A stretch of 37,633 bases of DNA from CAZDRI01 sp964508055 (GTDB lineage: Bacteria; Pseudomonadota; Gammaproteobacteria; PS1; Pseudothioglobaceae). The stretch is taken from positions 1 through 37,633 of the forward strand of contig CAZDRI010000015.1 in assembly GCA_964508055.1 (NCBI GenBank). Direction: 5' to 3'. The notes below the pieces were generated by a model. The model was not told where the DNA came from, did no database searches, and saw nothing but the letters and a program-made list of their open reading frames with translations. Below, in pieces: positions 17,241-26,630 of the stretch. Both the position numbers and the translations under genes were made by a program. Within the stretch, counting starts at the first letter, position 1. Each line of letters begins with the position of its first letter.

Positions 17241-18227
17241 ATGAACATTAAAAAACTATCTGCTATTATTTTAATAGCATTTACACTAATATTAAAAATT
17301 GGAATATCGCATGCGGCATCTAAAGAGCCAATAGTAGTGCGTATTGCAAGCCATGTTTCTGCTTTATCACCATTACACCAACAATCACAAATGTTTGTTG
17401 ATGAAATTGAAAAACGCTTGCCAGGACAATTTAAATTTAAAATTTATCCTGGTGGCCAACTTGGTAAAGAAAAAGCTTTGATTACTAATGTTAAAGCAGG
17501 TTCATTAGAGATGATTAATGTTGCCTCAGGCATAATGAAACTTGATAAAAAACTTGGACTATTTGATTTGCCTTGGTTATTTGCAGACCGTAAACATGTG
17601 CAAAGAGCAATGGAAGGAGAACTTGGAATAAAAGTCAGAGAGCGTATTGAAAAAAAAGCTGGGGTTAAAGTTATTGGAATGTATGAAAACGGCTTTCGTC
17701 ATGTTTTGAATAAAGTACGCTTAATTAAAAAACCTGCTGATTTAAAAGGTATGAAAGTTAGAATATCTGGCGGTAAATTTCGCCAAGGTGTTTTTCAGCA
17801 AATGGGAGCAACGCCTCAGAAAATCTCATGGAAAGAAACCTTTACTGCACTTCAAACTGGCGTAGTTGATGGCGTTGAAGCAGCAACCTATGGTTTTTAT
17901 GGACAAAAGCAATATGAAGTTGCTAAATATCTAAGTTTAACTGGACATGTTTATACACCAAGTTTTATGGTGGCTTCTAAAAAATTCTGGAACTCTCTTA
18001 GTACTAAACAACAAAAAATATTTACAGAAGTTGGAAATTCAATGACTGATAAAGCTTATTTAGGTGCAAAAAATCTTGAAGCTAAATACTTTAAAGAAAT
18101 GAAAAAATATGTAGAAATTAATGAAGTTGACCTATCGGCTTTTCAAAACGCCACAAAAAGTAGCTATGAAAAATATGTAAAAAGTCAGGGCGATGACTGG
18201 TTGAAATTGGTTAAAGCTGCCCAGTAA
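17241..18227 (+). CDS. dctP: TRAP transporter solute-binding protein DctP
   Basis: This periplasmic binding protein (328 aa) delivers a carboxylate to the DctQM membrane pair. A signal peptide with a hydrophobic core ends around SHAA (about residue 26). DctP-family landmarks follow: FKIYPGGQLGKE, ISGGKFRQGVFQQMGATPQ next to the conserved carboxylate-binding Arg174 in KVRI, and WKETFTALQTGVVDGVEA. A GGAG Shine-Dalgarno sequence precedes the ATG. The stop overlaps the dctQ start by 1 bp. The ligand is unknown, and the neighbouring amidohydrolase suggests a carboxylate that needs hydrolysis. Confidence 0.92.
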   Translation: MNIKKLSAIILIAFTLILKIGISHAASKEPIVVRIASHVSALSPLHQQSQMFVDEIEKRLPGQFKFKIYPGGQLGKEKALITNVKAGSLEMINVASGIMKLDKKLGLFDLPWLFADRKHVQRAMEGELGIKVRERIEKKAGVKVIGMYENGFRHVLNKVRLIKKPADLKGMKVRISGGKFRQGVFQQMGATPQKISWKETFTALQTGVVDGVEAATYGFYGQKQYEVAKYLSLTGHVYTPSFMVASKKFWNSLSTKQQKIFTEVGNSMTDKAYLGAKNLEAKYFKEMKKYVEINEVDLSAFQNATKSSYEKYVKSQGDDWLKLVKAAQ

Positions 18228-18778
18228 TGAAAAGATTAATTCAAATCGTTGATAACATTATTGGAATTCTCGCTGGTAGTACTTTAGTCATAGCAACTTC
18301 AATGGTTTTAATCAATGTTTTAAATCGTTATGTAGTTTTAGGATGGCTACGAACTAATAGCGAAAACTCAGATATTTATGCTTGGTTTTATAATGTTTTT
18401 GACAGCCTGCTCTCACCCATTAGTGCAACTGCCGATGAAGTGCCTGGACTGCTGTTAATCTGGATTGCATTTTTAGGTGCTTATCTTGCTTATCGAAAAG
18501 GTGGACATATTTCATTTGATATGCTTGTTGATAAACTGCCTTCAAAAATTAGACATCTTATTATCACTTTGACAGAAAGCACTATTATGATTTTTCTTTT
18601 ACTGCTATTTTATCAATCTATACGGATGATTATGGTAGATGGGGAAACAGAAATTGAAACCGCAGAAATCCCACAAGGATGGTTTATGTTAATCATTCCT
18701 TTATCTGCATTTCTTATGGTTTTTGCCTTAGTAATTGACATTGTGAAACGCTGGTTTTTTCAGAGGCAAAAATTATGA
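18227..18778 (+). CDS. dctQ: TRAP transporter small membrane subunit DctQ
   Basis: The 183-residue protein has four predicted membrane helices, as expected for DctQ, which pairs with DctM in sodium-driven carboxylate import. The first helix (about 8-28) is separated from the second by an unusually long polar loop (about 37-70) before LIWIAFLGAYLAYRKGGHIS, the most conserved DctQ segment. It overlaps dctP by 1 bp and dctM by 4 bp (ATGA), showing tight translational coupling. Confidence 0.88.
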   Translation: MKRLIQIVDNIIGILAGSTLVIATSMVLINVLNRYVVLGWLRTNSENSDIYAWFYNVFDSLLSPISATADEVPGLLLIWIAFLGAYLAYRKGGHISFDMLVDKLPSKIRHLIITLTESTIMIFLLLLFYQSIRMIMVDGETEIETAEIPQGWFMLIIPLSAFLMVFALVIDIVKRWFFQRQKL

Positions 18779-20034
18779 CTTGGGTTGTGATTGGGTTGTT
18801 GTTTTCTCTTATTATACTTGGCTTTCCAATTGGATTTGCATTGATGATTACAGCAGCAGTTGCGATGGCTGTGCAAGGTATTGATTTAATTATGGTGCCT
18901 ATTCAGATGTATTCTGGAACCAATAGTATTGTATTGTTAGCGATACCATTTTTTATTTTGATGGGTGAATTAATGGGGGCAACCTCCATATCAGAAAGAA
19001 TCATAAACTTAGCTTCTGCATTGGTAGGTTGGATTCGTGGTGGATTGAGTCATGTAAATGTCGTTACTTCTATGTTTATGGCTGAAATGAGTGGCTCTGC
19101 GGTTGCTGATGCTGCGGTTATGAGTAAAATTTTCGTGCCTAATATGGAAAAACAAGGTTATCCGCGCACATTTTCAGCAGCAATTACTGCTGCAAGTGCA
19201 ACATTAGGTATTATTATTCCACCTTCAATTCCAATGGTGCTTTATGGAGTTACTACCAATACCTCTATCAAAGACTTGTTTATTGCCGGGATAGTGCCAG
19301 GAATTATCCTTGGCGGTATTTTTATGTTAACCAGCTATATTTTTGCCAGACGAGAAAAACATCCAGTAGATAAACATTTTAAATTACCTCGTCTTGGAAA
19401 AGCTTTTAAAAGAGCAGCGATTCCGTTACTAATTCCAGTGATAGTTGTAGGCGGATTAATTATAGGAATCGTTACCCCTACTGAGGCTGCAGCAGTAGGG
19501 GTATTGGCCGCCTTAATATTTGGAATCACGATGCAAAAAGACTTAACGCTGCCTAAACTTGGCGGTATTTTAGTAACCACTGTTCGCCAAACTTCTGTGG
19601 TTATGATGATTGTTGCCGGCTCTGCTGTTTTAGGTCAGTTTTTAGCTAACGAACAAATCCCGCAAATAATTGCAAGTGGACTTACCAATTTGTCCTCAAA
19701 TACAATAATCTTGATGTTAATGATTAATGTTTTTTTATTATTTCTTGGTATGTTTTTACATGCATCAGCAGCCATAATTGTGGTTGTTCCAATGTTGCTT
19801 CCAGTTGCCACCAAAATTGGTATTGATCCAGTGCATTTTGGAGTTATTGTTTGTTTGAATTTAGGCATCGGTCAGCAAACACCTCCTGTTGCTTCGGTGT
19901 TATTAACAGTATGTTCTACTACCGGCATAAAGATAGAAAATGTTATGAGGTATATGAAATGGTTCATTCTTTCAATGTTTATTACTTTGCTCTTAGTAAC
20001 ATTTATCCCTGCCACATCAATATGGTTCCTATAA
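18775..20034 (+). CDS. dctM: TRAP transporter large permease subunit DctM
   Basis: A 419-residue polytopic membrane protein that forms the transport channel of the TRAP system. DctM landmarks include FPIGFALMI, VLLAIPFFILMGELM, MSGSAVADAAVMSKI, the IIIPPSIPMVLYGV segment, and PTEAAAVGVLAALIFG. The protein continues through about twelve hydrophobic helices to a short C terminus. It ends the module, and 305 bp without a gene separate it from sat. Confidence 0.92.
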   Translation: MTWVVIGLLFSLIILGFPIGFALMITAAVAMAVQGIDLIMVPIQMYSGTNSIVLLAIPFFILMGELMGATSISERIINLASALVGWIRGGLSHVNVVTSMFMAEMSGSAVADAAVMSKIFVPNMEKQGYPRTFSAAITAASATLGIIIPPSIPMVLYGVTTNTSIKDLFIAGIVPGIILGGIFMLTSYIFARREKHPVDKHFKLPRLGKAFKRAAIPLLIPVIVVGGLIIGIVTPTEAAAVGVLAALIFGITMQKDLTLPKLGGILVTTVRQTSVVMMIVAGSAVLGQFLANEQIPQIIASGLTNLSSNTIILMLMINVFLLFLGMFLHASAAIIVVVPMLLPVATKIGIDPVHFGVIVCLNLGIGQQTPPVASVLLTVCSTTGIKIENVMRYMKWFILSMFITLLLVTFIPATSIWFL

Positions 20035-20267
20035 AAATCTGAATAAGCTAAGAAAAGATGATTTATGTGTGTTAAATTCTATGTGTTATTTTGAATATAG
20101 TTTTTATTCCATTTCTAAAAAACATAACAATAAAGATAATGCTTTAAATATTAGCATTAAAAGTAAATTTTAAATCAAATTAAAATGCAAGCAGTCTAAA
20201 ATAGTTAGTTTTTGTATTATTACTTTAGAGATATAAATAATAGTTATTAATATCCCTTTATGAAGTG

Positions 20268-20296
20268 TTGGTATTGCTTATATAAAAATGTATAAT
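20268..20296 (+). promoter_or_regulatory. Candidate promoter of the sat-aprMBA operon
   Basis: TTGGTA (20268-20273) is spaced 17 bp from a perfect TATAAT (20291-20296), 43 bp upstream of the sat start. The rest of the 20035-20339 gap is AT-rich and gene-free. It holds one weak hairpin, TAATGCT (20137-20143) pairing with AGCATTA (20153-20159), without a clear T tract, which may mark the end of the TRAP operon. Confidence 0.55.
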
Positions 20297-20339
20297 TTGT
20301 CAGAATAACTCAAAATTAATAAGGAAAGGAAAGTATATA

Positions 20340-21557
20340 GTGTCTAAATTAGTATCTCCGCATGGCAGTGAAAACTTAAAACCTTTGTTACTTGAAGGTG
20401 AAAGTTTAAAAGAAGAATTAATAAAAGCTGAAACGCTACCAAAGGTTAATTTATCTTCAAGAGAGGTTGGCGATTTGATTATGCTAGGCATTGGTGGTTT
20501 TACTCCACTTGAAGGCTTCATGACTCAAGCTGATTGGGCTGGAGTTTGTGATGGTATGACATTATCTAACGGTGTTTTTTGGCCGATTCCTATTACTTTA
20601 TCAACCGATAAATCAACAGCCGATAGTTTAAAAGATGGTGATACAGTTGCTTTAGTTAATGGTGAAAATTCTGAAATAATGGCTACAATGCTCATTACCC
20701 AAAAATATAGCATTGATAAAGACCATGAATGTATGATGATTTATAAAACCACAGATGAAAAGCACCCTGGGGTAAAAATGGTAAAAGAACAGGGCGATAT
20801 TAATTTAGCTGGTTCGGTAAAAGTATTATCGCAAGGTGGTTTTCCAGAAAAATATGGCTCTTTATATATGACTCCGGCACAAACAAGAGAGTATTTTAAT
20901 TCTAAAGGTTGGAGTACTGTTGCAGCTTTTCAGACTAGAAACCCTATGCACCGCTCTCATGAATATTTAGCAAAAATTGCAATTGAGACTTGTGACGGCG
21001 TTATGGTTCATTCTTTATTAGGAAAATTGAAGCCTGGCGATATACCTGCTGAAGTAAGAAGTAAAGCTATTTCAACATTAATTGAAAATTACTTTGTTGA
21101 TAATACAGTTTTGCAATCAGGATATCCATTGGATATGCGTTATGCAGGACCAAGAGAGGCATTGTTACATGCAGTATTTAGACAAAATTACGGTTGCTCA
21201 CACTTAATTGTAGGTCGTGACCATGCTGGTGTTAGTGATTACTATGGTCCTTTTGATGCTCATCATATCTTTGATGAAATTCCTAAAAATGCCTTACAAA
21301 CCCAAGCATTAAAAATAGATTGGACTTTTTGGTGTCACAAGTGTAATGGTATGGCATCAATGAGGACTTGCCCGCATAAGGCAGAAGATAGGTTATTATT
21401 ATCTGGGACTAAATTAAGACATATGCTAAGTGAAAATTTAGAAGTGTCTTATCATTTCTCTAGACCAGAGGTTTTAGAAGTATTGCGTGAGTATTATGCA
21501 AATTTAAAAGAAGATGAAAAGGTAAAAGTAGAATTGTCAGGACATTCTGCTAAGTGA
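20340..21557 (+). CDS. sat: Dissimilatory sulfate adenylyltransferase (ATP sulfurylase)
   Basis: In sulfur oxidisers Sat runs in the direction APS plus pyrophosphate to ATP plus sulfate, recovering energy from sulfite oxidation. The 405-residue single-domain form carries QTRN at 198-201 and the nucleotide HxxH motif at His204/His207 (NPMHRSHEYL), plus VGRDHAGVSDYYGPFDA and a zinc-like WCHKCNGMASMRTCPHK segment. The start is GTG at 20340, chosen because AAGGAAAGGA (20321-20330) lies at the right distance and the product then has normal length. It leads the sat-aprM-aprB-aprA operon. Confidence 0.96.
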   Translation: MSKLVSPHGSENLKPLLLEGESLKEELIKAETLPKVNLSSREVGDLIMLGIGGFTPLEGFMTQADWAGVCDGMTLSNGVFWPIPITLSTDKSTADSLKDGDTVALVNGENSEIMATMLITQKYSIDKDHECMMIYKTTDEKHPGVKMVKEQGDINLAGSVKVLSQGGFPEKYGSLYMTPAQTREYFNSKGWSTVAAFQTRNPMHRSHEYLAKIAIETCDGVMVHSLLGKLKPGDIPAEVRSKAISTLIENYFVDNTVLQSGYPLDMRYAGPREALLHAVFRQNYGCSHLIVGRDHAGVSDYYGPFDAHHIFDEIPKNALQTQALKIDWTFWCHKCNGMASMRTCPHKAEDRLLLSGTKLRHMLSENLEVSYHFSRPEVLEVLREYYANLKEDEKVKVELSGHSAK

Positions 21558-21587
21558 TATTTTTGTTTTAATGATAAGGAAAAAATT

Positions 21588-22409
21588 ATGATAGATATTA
21601 GTGTTAACCCATTTGCTGAACTTTCAGCATTTAACATTACGACAGAAGCTATGCAATACTATGTTATTGCAATGTTAGTTTTAGTTGTAGGAAGCACAAT
21701 CATTGATATGATTCACAAAAAAAGTGCTAAGTATTTTTTTGAAAATGCCCAAAAATCTCAAAAAAATGCAACTAGAGAAGTAGGAGGCGGTGAAAAAATA
21801 GGTATAGCAGTTAAAACAGTTATTGAAGATGTTGCTTTATCTGGAGAGTTTTGTAATGTTAAGCGTAGAATAGCACACATTCTTACTATGTATGGATTTA
21901 TTATATTTGTAGCAACAACTGCTATTATGATATTTAACCCATCAAACACATCTGCATTATTACCACAATTGTGGCATATTGGTGCAATTATGCTCGCAGT
22001 TGGTAGCTGGTGGTTTTGGTTATTTATTAGAGTTGATGTTGCTGCTGAAGGCAATAATAAATTAAATATTGCTCCTATGGACTTATTTAGTCTTTCGCTT
22101 ATGATGACTTCTGCTTTTGCTCTAGCTTGGTCTTTTTCAGATAATCATGTATTGTTGTTTGCTTTATTTATTTTATCTAGCACAGTATTGTTTGGTGGAG
22201 TTTTATGGTCAAAATTTGCTCATATGTTTTTCAAACCAGCTGCTGCTTTTAATAAGCGTGTTACTAAAGCTGATGGTTCAGCTGAAAATCTTCCTTTGCT
22301 TACTAGAGATGACCCAGAACAAAGAGAAAGACATTCTATGGAACTACTTAAAGATGCACCAATGAATATGGGGCTTGGCATTAAGCGTGAGCCGCCTAAG
22401 CATTATTAA
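21588..22409 (+). CDS. aprM: APS reductase membrane anchor AprM
   Basis: AprM is thought to tie the cytoplasmic AprAB complex to the membrane quinone pool. The 273-residue protein has several hydrophobic segments (about 22-44, 98-118, 128-150, 165-205) separated by a charged loop, and a polar C-terminal tail. The order sat-aprM-aprB-aprA is the arrangement known from SUP05-type sulfur oxidisers, distinct from lineages that use qmoABC instead. An AAGGA Shine-Dalgarno sequence lies upstream, 30 bp after sat ends. Confidence 0.9.
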   Translation: MIDISVNPFAELSAFNITTEAMQYYVIAMLVLVVGSTIIDMIHKKSAKYFFENAQKSQKNATREVGGGEKIGIAVKTVIEDVALSGEFCNVKRRIAHILTMYGFIIFVATTAIMIFNPSNTSALLPQLWHIGAIMLAVGSWWFWLFIRVDVAAEGNNKLNIAPMDLFSLSLMMTSAFALAWSFSDNHVLLFALFILSSTVLFGGVLWSKFAHMFFKPAAAFNKRVTKADGSAENLPLLTRDDPEQRERHSMELLKDAPMNMGLGIKREPPKHY

Positions 22410-22439
22410 TTTTAACTAACATAAGAATAGGAGAAAAAT

Positions 22440-22919
22440 ATGCCAACTTTTGTATATATGACTCGTTGTGATGGTTGTGGACATTGCGTAGATATTTGCC
22501 CATCAGACATTATGCACATAGATAAAACTTATCGTCGTGCTTATAATATTGAACCTAATATGTGCTGGGAATGCTATTCATGCGTTAAAGCATGTCCGCA
22601 AAATGCAATTGATGTAAGAGGTTATGCAGATTTTGCACCATTAGGTCATAGTCTTCGTGTTAATCGTGATGAAGAAAGAGGAACTATTGCTTGGAAAATT
22701 AAGTTTAGAGATGGTAGAGAGAAGAATTTCTTATCTCCAATTACTACTAAACCTTGGGGCAAATACATTCCAGACTTATCTCAAGAAACAGAGCCTAGTC
22801 AAGAAATGAGAGATAGTCAATTACTATTTAATGAACCTAAATATATTCGTTTAGATGATGGTGATTTGCACACTTTAAAGTCTAATGGTTTAATAATGAA
22901 AGAAGGAGTATATTACTAA
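22440..22919 (+). CDS. aprB: Adenylylsulfate reductase beta subunit
   Basis: AprB carries two 4Fe-4S clusters that pass electrons between the AprA flavin and the membrane partner. The 159-residue protein shows both binding motifs: CDGCGHCVDICP (Cys10, 13, 16, 20) and CWECYSCVKACP (Cys42, 45, 48, 52). The remaining tail, which wraps AprA in known structures, ends at LKSNGLIMKEGVYY. An AGGAG Shine-Dalgarno sequence precedes the ATG, and the stop overlaps the aprA start (TAATG). Confidence 0.97.
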   Translation: MPTFVYMTRCDGCGHCVDICPSDIMHIDKTYRRAYNIEPNMCWECYSCVKACPQNAIDVRGYADFAPLGHSLRVNRDEERGTIAWKIKFRDGREKNFLSPITTKPWGKYIPDLSQETEPSQEMRDSQLLFNEPKYIRLDDGDLHTLKSNGLIMKEGVYY

Positions 22920-24799
22920 TGAATTATAAAACAATTTATGAAAAAGATATTGATGTTTTAGTAGTTGGTGCTGGTTTAGGTGGAACTGGTGCTGCATTTG
23001 AAGCGAGATATTGGGGCAAGAATAAAAAAATAGTTATTGCTGAAAAAGCTAATATTAACCGTTCTGGTGCTGTTGCTCAAGGTTTATATGCTATTAATTG
23101 TTATATGGGCACCCGTTTTGGTGAAAATAATCCAGAAGATCATGTGCGTTATGCGCGTATTGATTTGATGGGTATGGTGCGTGAAGATTTGTTATTTGAT
23201 ATGGCTCGCCATGTAGATTCTACTGTACATCAGTTTGAAGAGTGGGGTTTACCACTGATGAAAGACCCAAAAAGAGCAGATATTGGTGCTTATATGCGTG
23301 AAGGTCGCTGGCAGATTATGATTCATGGTGAATCTTATAAGCCTATTGTTGCTGAAGCTGCAACAAAATCAGCAGATAAAGTCTACAATCGTATTTGTAT
23401 TACTCATCTTTTAATGGATGAAGCTAAAGAAAATCGTATTGCAGGTGCTGTTGGTTTTAATGTACGTACTGGTAATTATCATGTTTTTCAATCTAAAACG
23501 GTAGTTGTTGGTGCTGGTGGTGCTTCTAATATATTTAAACCGCGCTCAGTGGGTGAAGGTGCTGGTCGTGTATGGTATGCTCCATGGTCATCAGGTTCAG
23601 CTTATGCATTATTAATTAATGCAGGTGCTAAGATGACACAAATGGAAAACCGTATTGTGCTTGCACGATTTAAAGATGGCTATGGTCCAGTAGGTGCATA
23701 TTTCTTACACCTTAAAACATATACTCAAAATGGTTATGGTGAAGAGTATGAGTCTAAATGGTTCCCAGATTTACAAAAAATGGTTGGTAAGGAATACTTA
23801 GACCCTGAAGTTTCTCACAGAACTCATAGACCTATTCCAACTTGTTTGCGTAATCATGCATTTATTTCTGAAGTAAATGCAGGTCGTGGACCAATTCATA
23901 TGGTAACTATGGAAGCATTCCAAGACCCACATTTAGAGGAAGTTGGCTGGGAGAATTTCTTAGGTATGACTGTTGGTCAAGCTGTTTTATGGGCGGCGAC
24001 AGATATTGATCCTAAGTATGTAAATCCAGAACTTACTACTTCTGAGCCTTATGTTATGGGTTCTCATGCTACTGGTTGTGGTGCTTGGTGTTCAGGTCCT
24101 GAAGATATTTCTCCTGATGAATATTTCTGGGGATACAATCGGATGATGACAGTTGAAGGCTTATTCGGTGCTGGTGATGCTGTTGGAGGTACTCCTCATG
24201 CATTCTCTTCTGGTTCTTTTACCGAAGGTAGATTAGCTGCAAAAGCTGCTTGTAAATATATTGATGATGGTAAATCCGAAGGAATTGTAGTTTCTGACAA
24301 ACAAATTGCTGACCTTAAAGAAGAGGTATTTAAACCGCTAGAACATTATAAAGTTTATCGTAATGAAATTGTTGCTGGAACAGTTAGCCCAAATTATATA
24401 AATCCAAGACAAGGTCTTGACCGTTTACAAAAACTTATGGATGAGTATTGTGGTGGTGTTACTGTAAATTATATGACTAACGATAAACTTTTAAATATGG
24501 GTCTTAAAAAACTTAAGATTATGGAAGAAGATTTAGAGAAAATTGGTGCAGAAAATATTCATGAATTGATGCGTGCTTGGGAATTAAAACATCGTCATCG
24601 CACATCTGAATGTGTTATGCAACATACTCTATTTAGAAAAGAAACTCGCTGGCCAGGTTATTATTATCGTGGTGATGCTATGAAATTAGATGATAAAGAT
24701 TGGCATGTGTTAACTGTTTCTCGTCGTGACCCTGATACAGGCGAATATGCAATGGAGAAAGCTCCTTGTTATCATATAGTTGATAAGGATGAGAAATAA
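22919..24799 (+). CDS. aprA: Adenylylsulfate reductase alpha subunit
   Basis: AprA is the FAD-containing catalytic subunit interconverting sulfite plus AMP and APS; here it is expected to run oxidatively. The 626-residue length is normal. The N-terminal dinucleotide motif is VVGAGLGGTGAAFEARYW. NRSGAVAQGLYAINCYMG and MGSHATGCGAWCSGPEDI are characteristic AprA stretches, and FGAGDAVGGTPHAFSSGS contributes to FAD binding. It overlaps aprB by 1 bp and is followed by the operon terminator. The codons appear richer in GT-ending triplets (GGT, CGT) than those of surrounding genes, consistent with high expression. Confidence 0.97.
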   Translation: MNYKTIYEKDIDVLVVGAGLGGTGAAFEARYWGKNKKIVIAEKANINRSGAVAQGLYAINCYMGTRFGENNPEDHVRYARIDLMGMVREDLLFDMARHVDSTVHQFEEWGLPLMKDPKRADIGAYMREGRWQIMIHGESYKPIVAEAATKSADKVYNRICITHLLMDEAKENRIAGAVGFNVRTGNYHVFQSKTVVVGAGGASNIFKPRSVGEGAGRVWYAPWSSGSAYALLINAGAKMTQMENRIVLARFKDGYGPVGAYFLHLKTYTQNGYGEEYESKWFPDLQKMVGKEYLDPEVSHRTHRPIPTCLRNHAFISEVNAGRGPIHMVTMEAFQDPHLEEVGWENFLGMTVGQAVLWAATDIDPKYVNPELTTSEPYVMGSHATGCGAWCSGPEDISPDEYFWGYNRMMTVEGLFGAGDAVGGTPHAFSSGSFTEGRLAAKAACKYIDDGKSEGIVVSDKQIADLKEEVFKPLEHYKVYRNEIVAGTVSPNYINPRQGLDRLQKLMDEYCGGVTVNYMTNDKLLNMGLKKLKIMEEDLEKIGAENIHELMRAWELKHRHRTSECVMQHTLFRKETRWPGYYYRGDAMKLDDKDWHVLTVSRRDPDTGEYAMEKAPCYHIVDKDEK

Positions 24800-24836
24800 A
24801 CAAATAAAATAATGTGATTTTTATTTGTAATAAAAT

Positions 24837-24873
24837 AAAAGACCAACACATAATAATTTGTTGGTCTTTTTTT
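24837..24873 (+). terminator. Rho-independent terminator of the sulfur operon
   Basis: GACCAACA (24841-24848) pairs perfectly with TGTTGGTC (24859-24866) across a 10-nt loop. AAAA on the 5' side and a run of seven T (24867-24873) follow the canonical layout. It lies 41 bp after aprA and is the clearest terminator in the window. Confidence 0.9.
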
Positions 24874-24926
24874 ATATGTAATAATGCTTATTCAGATTAA
24901 ATTATTTAGTAAACGGAGAATTTTAG

Positions 24927-25277
24927 ATGAATATCGTGGAAAAAACTGATGCTGAAATTTTAAAAATAGCTAATCCTATGTGGGATGATTTAGTTAAATA
25001 TTCTAATAATCAAAATTATGGTATGTTTACTAAAGAATTTTCACAATCATTTCTTAAAGGCGCAAATGAAGTGGAAATAGGTAAGCAATTTGCTAGAAGT
25101 AAACTAACTAAAAATTTATCTAAAGAAAGAGATTATTTAGGCATAATCCGTAGAGGTGATTATGTTACAGTTTTGTATAGACAAAAGCATAATAAAATGC
25201 CTGGTGAGTGGTTAGGAAGGTTAGTTTTAGGTTATGAAGATGATAAGGTGAAAATTTTTGGCGCTACAATTTTTTAA
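24927..25277 (+). CDS. Small unknown protein downstream of aprA
   Basis: A 116-residue protein that I do not recognise by name. It is soluble and charged, without a signal peptide. The order of features is an N-terminal helix (DAEILKIANPMWDDLV), a central FTKEFSQSFLKGA segment, and alternating beta strands at the end (DYLGIIRRGDYVTVLYRQ, WLGRLVLGYEDDKVKIFGAT). This helix-then-strand pattern resembles the cystatin/NTF2-like fold, but that is only a guess. A GGAG Shine-Dalgarno sequence lies 9 bp before the ATG. The next gene starts 3 bp after its stop, so it leads a short operon with the isomerase gene. Confidence 0.75.
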   Translation: MNIVEKTDAEILKIANPMWDDLVKYSNNQNYGMFTKEFSQSFLKGANEVEIGKQFARSKLTKNLSKERDYLGIIRRGDYVTVLYRQKHNKMPGEWLGRLVLGYEDDKVKIFGATIF

Positions 25278-25280
25278 TTC

Positions 25281-25781
25281 ATGAAACAAACAATAGAAGA
25301 CAATAAGTTTATAGAATTAAACTATAAAATTATAGATAAAAAAACTAAAAGTGTCCTTGTTAGAATTAACTATCCGCTAGGATATGTCCATGGTGCTAAT
25401 GATGTTTTAGTTCCTGAAGTATCCAAAGAATTAGTAGGCAAAGCTGTTGGTGATGTAATTGAAATAGATATTGATTGCAATAAATTATATGGACCTAGAG
25501 ATGAATCCTTAGTTTTTACTGACCATCTTAAAAATGTACCAAAAAAATATAGAAAAATTGGCACTAAAATCACTATGGAAAATACAAAAGGAGAGCATAA
25601 GGATTTTTTTGTAACAAGAATAGATGATAAGACATTAACAGTTGATGGTAACAATCCTCTTTCTGGTAGAGAGGTAACATTTAGACTCAAAGTATTATCT
25701 ATTCGTGATGCGACTGCTGAGGAAATAGAAGCAGGCGGTCCAATAGATGCTAACCCAGATATTAATGAAATATTAAAATAA
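25281..25781 (+). CDS. slyD: FKBP-type peptidyl-prolyl isomerase, SlyD-like
   Basis: A 166-residue cytoplasmic chaperone/prolyl isomerase. The FKBP core is split by an IF (chaperone) domain, as in SlyD: GYVHGANDVLVPEVSKELVG, then VGDVIEIDIDCNKLYGPRDE, the inserted domain to about 135, VDGNNPLSGREVTFRLKV, and IRDATAEEIEAGG. The histidine- and cysteine-rich metal-binding tail of E. coli SlyD is absent. It could help fold the iron-sulfur and nickel enzymes of the cell, but no specific client is indicated. Confidence 0.88.
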   Translation: MKQTIEDNKFIELNYKIIDKKTKSVLVRINYPLGYVHGANDVLVPEVSKELVGKAVGDVIEIDIDCNKLYGPRDESLVFTDHLKNVPKKYRKIGTKITMENTKGEHKDFFVTRIDDKTLTVDGNNPLSGREVTFRLKVLSIRDATAEEIEAGGPIDANPDINEILK

Positions 25782-25791
25782 GATACTTATT

Positions 25792-26136
25792 ATGGTTGAA
25801 GACTTTAATGAACACGAGATTAATATTGCTAAAAAATTAATTGATAATCGTTGGAAAAACGGAAATGTTAATATTCATTTAGCAGATATAGAATACACAA
25901 AAGAAAATGAAGAAAGCCCTAAACCATATCCTGCGTTAGTTTGGGAATATAAAGTTACTACTTTTGTAATACTTAAAATAGCTAATTTAACTTATAAAAG
26001 TTTTTTTTACTATAAGAATAATAAACGCTTTGATACTGGTGTGTTAGAGTATAACGATTTACATGAATGTGTTATGACTATAATGAAAGCACAGGCTGAT
26101 TTTTTATTGTCTATGACAGCAAAGAAAAATGACTAA
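25792..26136 (+). CDS. Small unknown protein
   Basis: A 114-residue soluble protein I cannot assign. It begins with a helix (EHEINIAKKLIDNRWKNG), has a central YPALVWEYKVTTFVILKI strand pair, and ends with a helix (LHECVMTIMKAQADFLLS). No signal peptide or metal-binding motif is visible. It starts 10 bp after the slyD-like gene and overlaps the following phosphodiesterase by 8 bp, so it belongs to the same operon. Translational coupling supports it being a real gene. Confidence 0.7.
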   Translation: MVEDFNEHEINIAKKLIDNRWKNGNVNIHLADIEYTKENEESPKPYPALVWEYKVTTFVILKIANLTYKSFFYYKNNKRFDTGVLEYNDLHECVMTIMKAQADFLLSMTAKKND

Positions 26137-26617
26137 AAAGATAGCGGTATTATCTGATACTCACGGCTATATTCACCCTGATATTGTTGATTTAGTATCT
26201 AAATGTGATATTGCAATCCATGCAGGTGATATCTGTGAAGAGCAAACATTAACACAACTAAAACCACAAGAAAAATTAATAGCAATTCAAGGCAATAATG
26301 ATTACCATATAACGCATTTAAAAGATAAAGAAGAATTAAATTTATTTAATAGAAAAATTGTAGTTGAGCATGGACATGCTTATCCTTATGAGCATATAAA
26401 ATCATTACATAATTCACTGCGAGAACAATATCCAGATGCAAATATAATTATTTACGGGCATACTCATAAACAAGTAATTGATGACAGCCAAACGCCATGG
26501 GTTATTAACCCTGGCGCTGCTGGAAAAATAAGAACCTATGGCGGTGCATCTTGTTTAGTGCTACAGTTAGCTGAAGATAAAAAATGTAGTATTGAAAAGT
26601 TTAGATTTAATGATTAG
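26129..26617 (+). CDS. YfcE/MJ0936-family metallophosphodiesterase
   Basis: This 162-residue protein has the calcineurin-like motifs in order: LSDTHGY, HAGDIC, GNNDYH, VEHGHAYPYE and IIYGHTHKQVID, followed by NPGAAGKIR. Such enzymes hydrolyse phosphodiesters with a di-manganese site; their physiological substrates are mostly unknown. It overlaps the preceding gene by 8 bp. It is the last host-type gene before the integron-like island, whose outermost repeat begins 13 bp downstream. Confidence 0.88.
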   Translation: MTKKIAVLSDTHGYIHPDIVDLVSKCDIAIHAGDICEEQTLTQLKPQEKLIAIQGNNDYHITHLKDKEELNLFNRKIVVEHGHAYPYEHIKSLHNSLREQYPDANIIIYGHTHKQVIDDSQTPWVINPGAAGKIRTYGGASCLVLQLAEDKKCSIEKFRFND

Positions 26618-26630
26618 AATGTTAGTTGGT

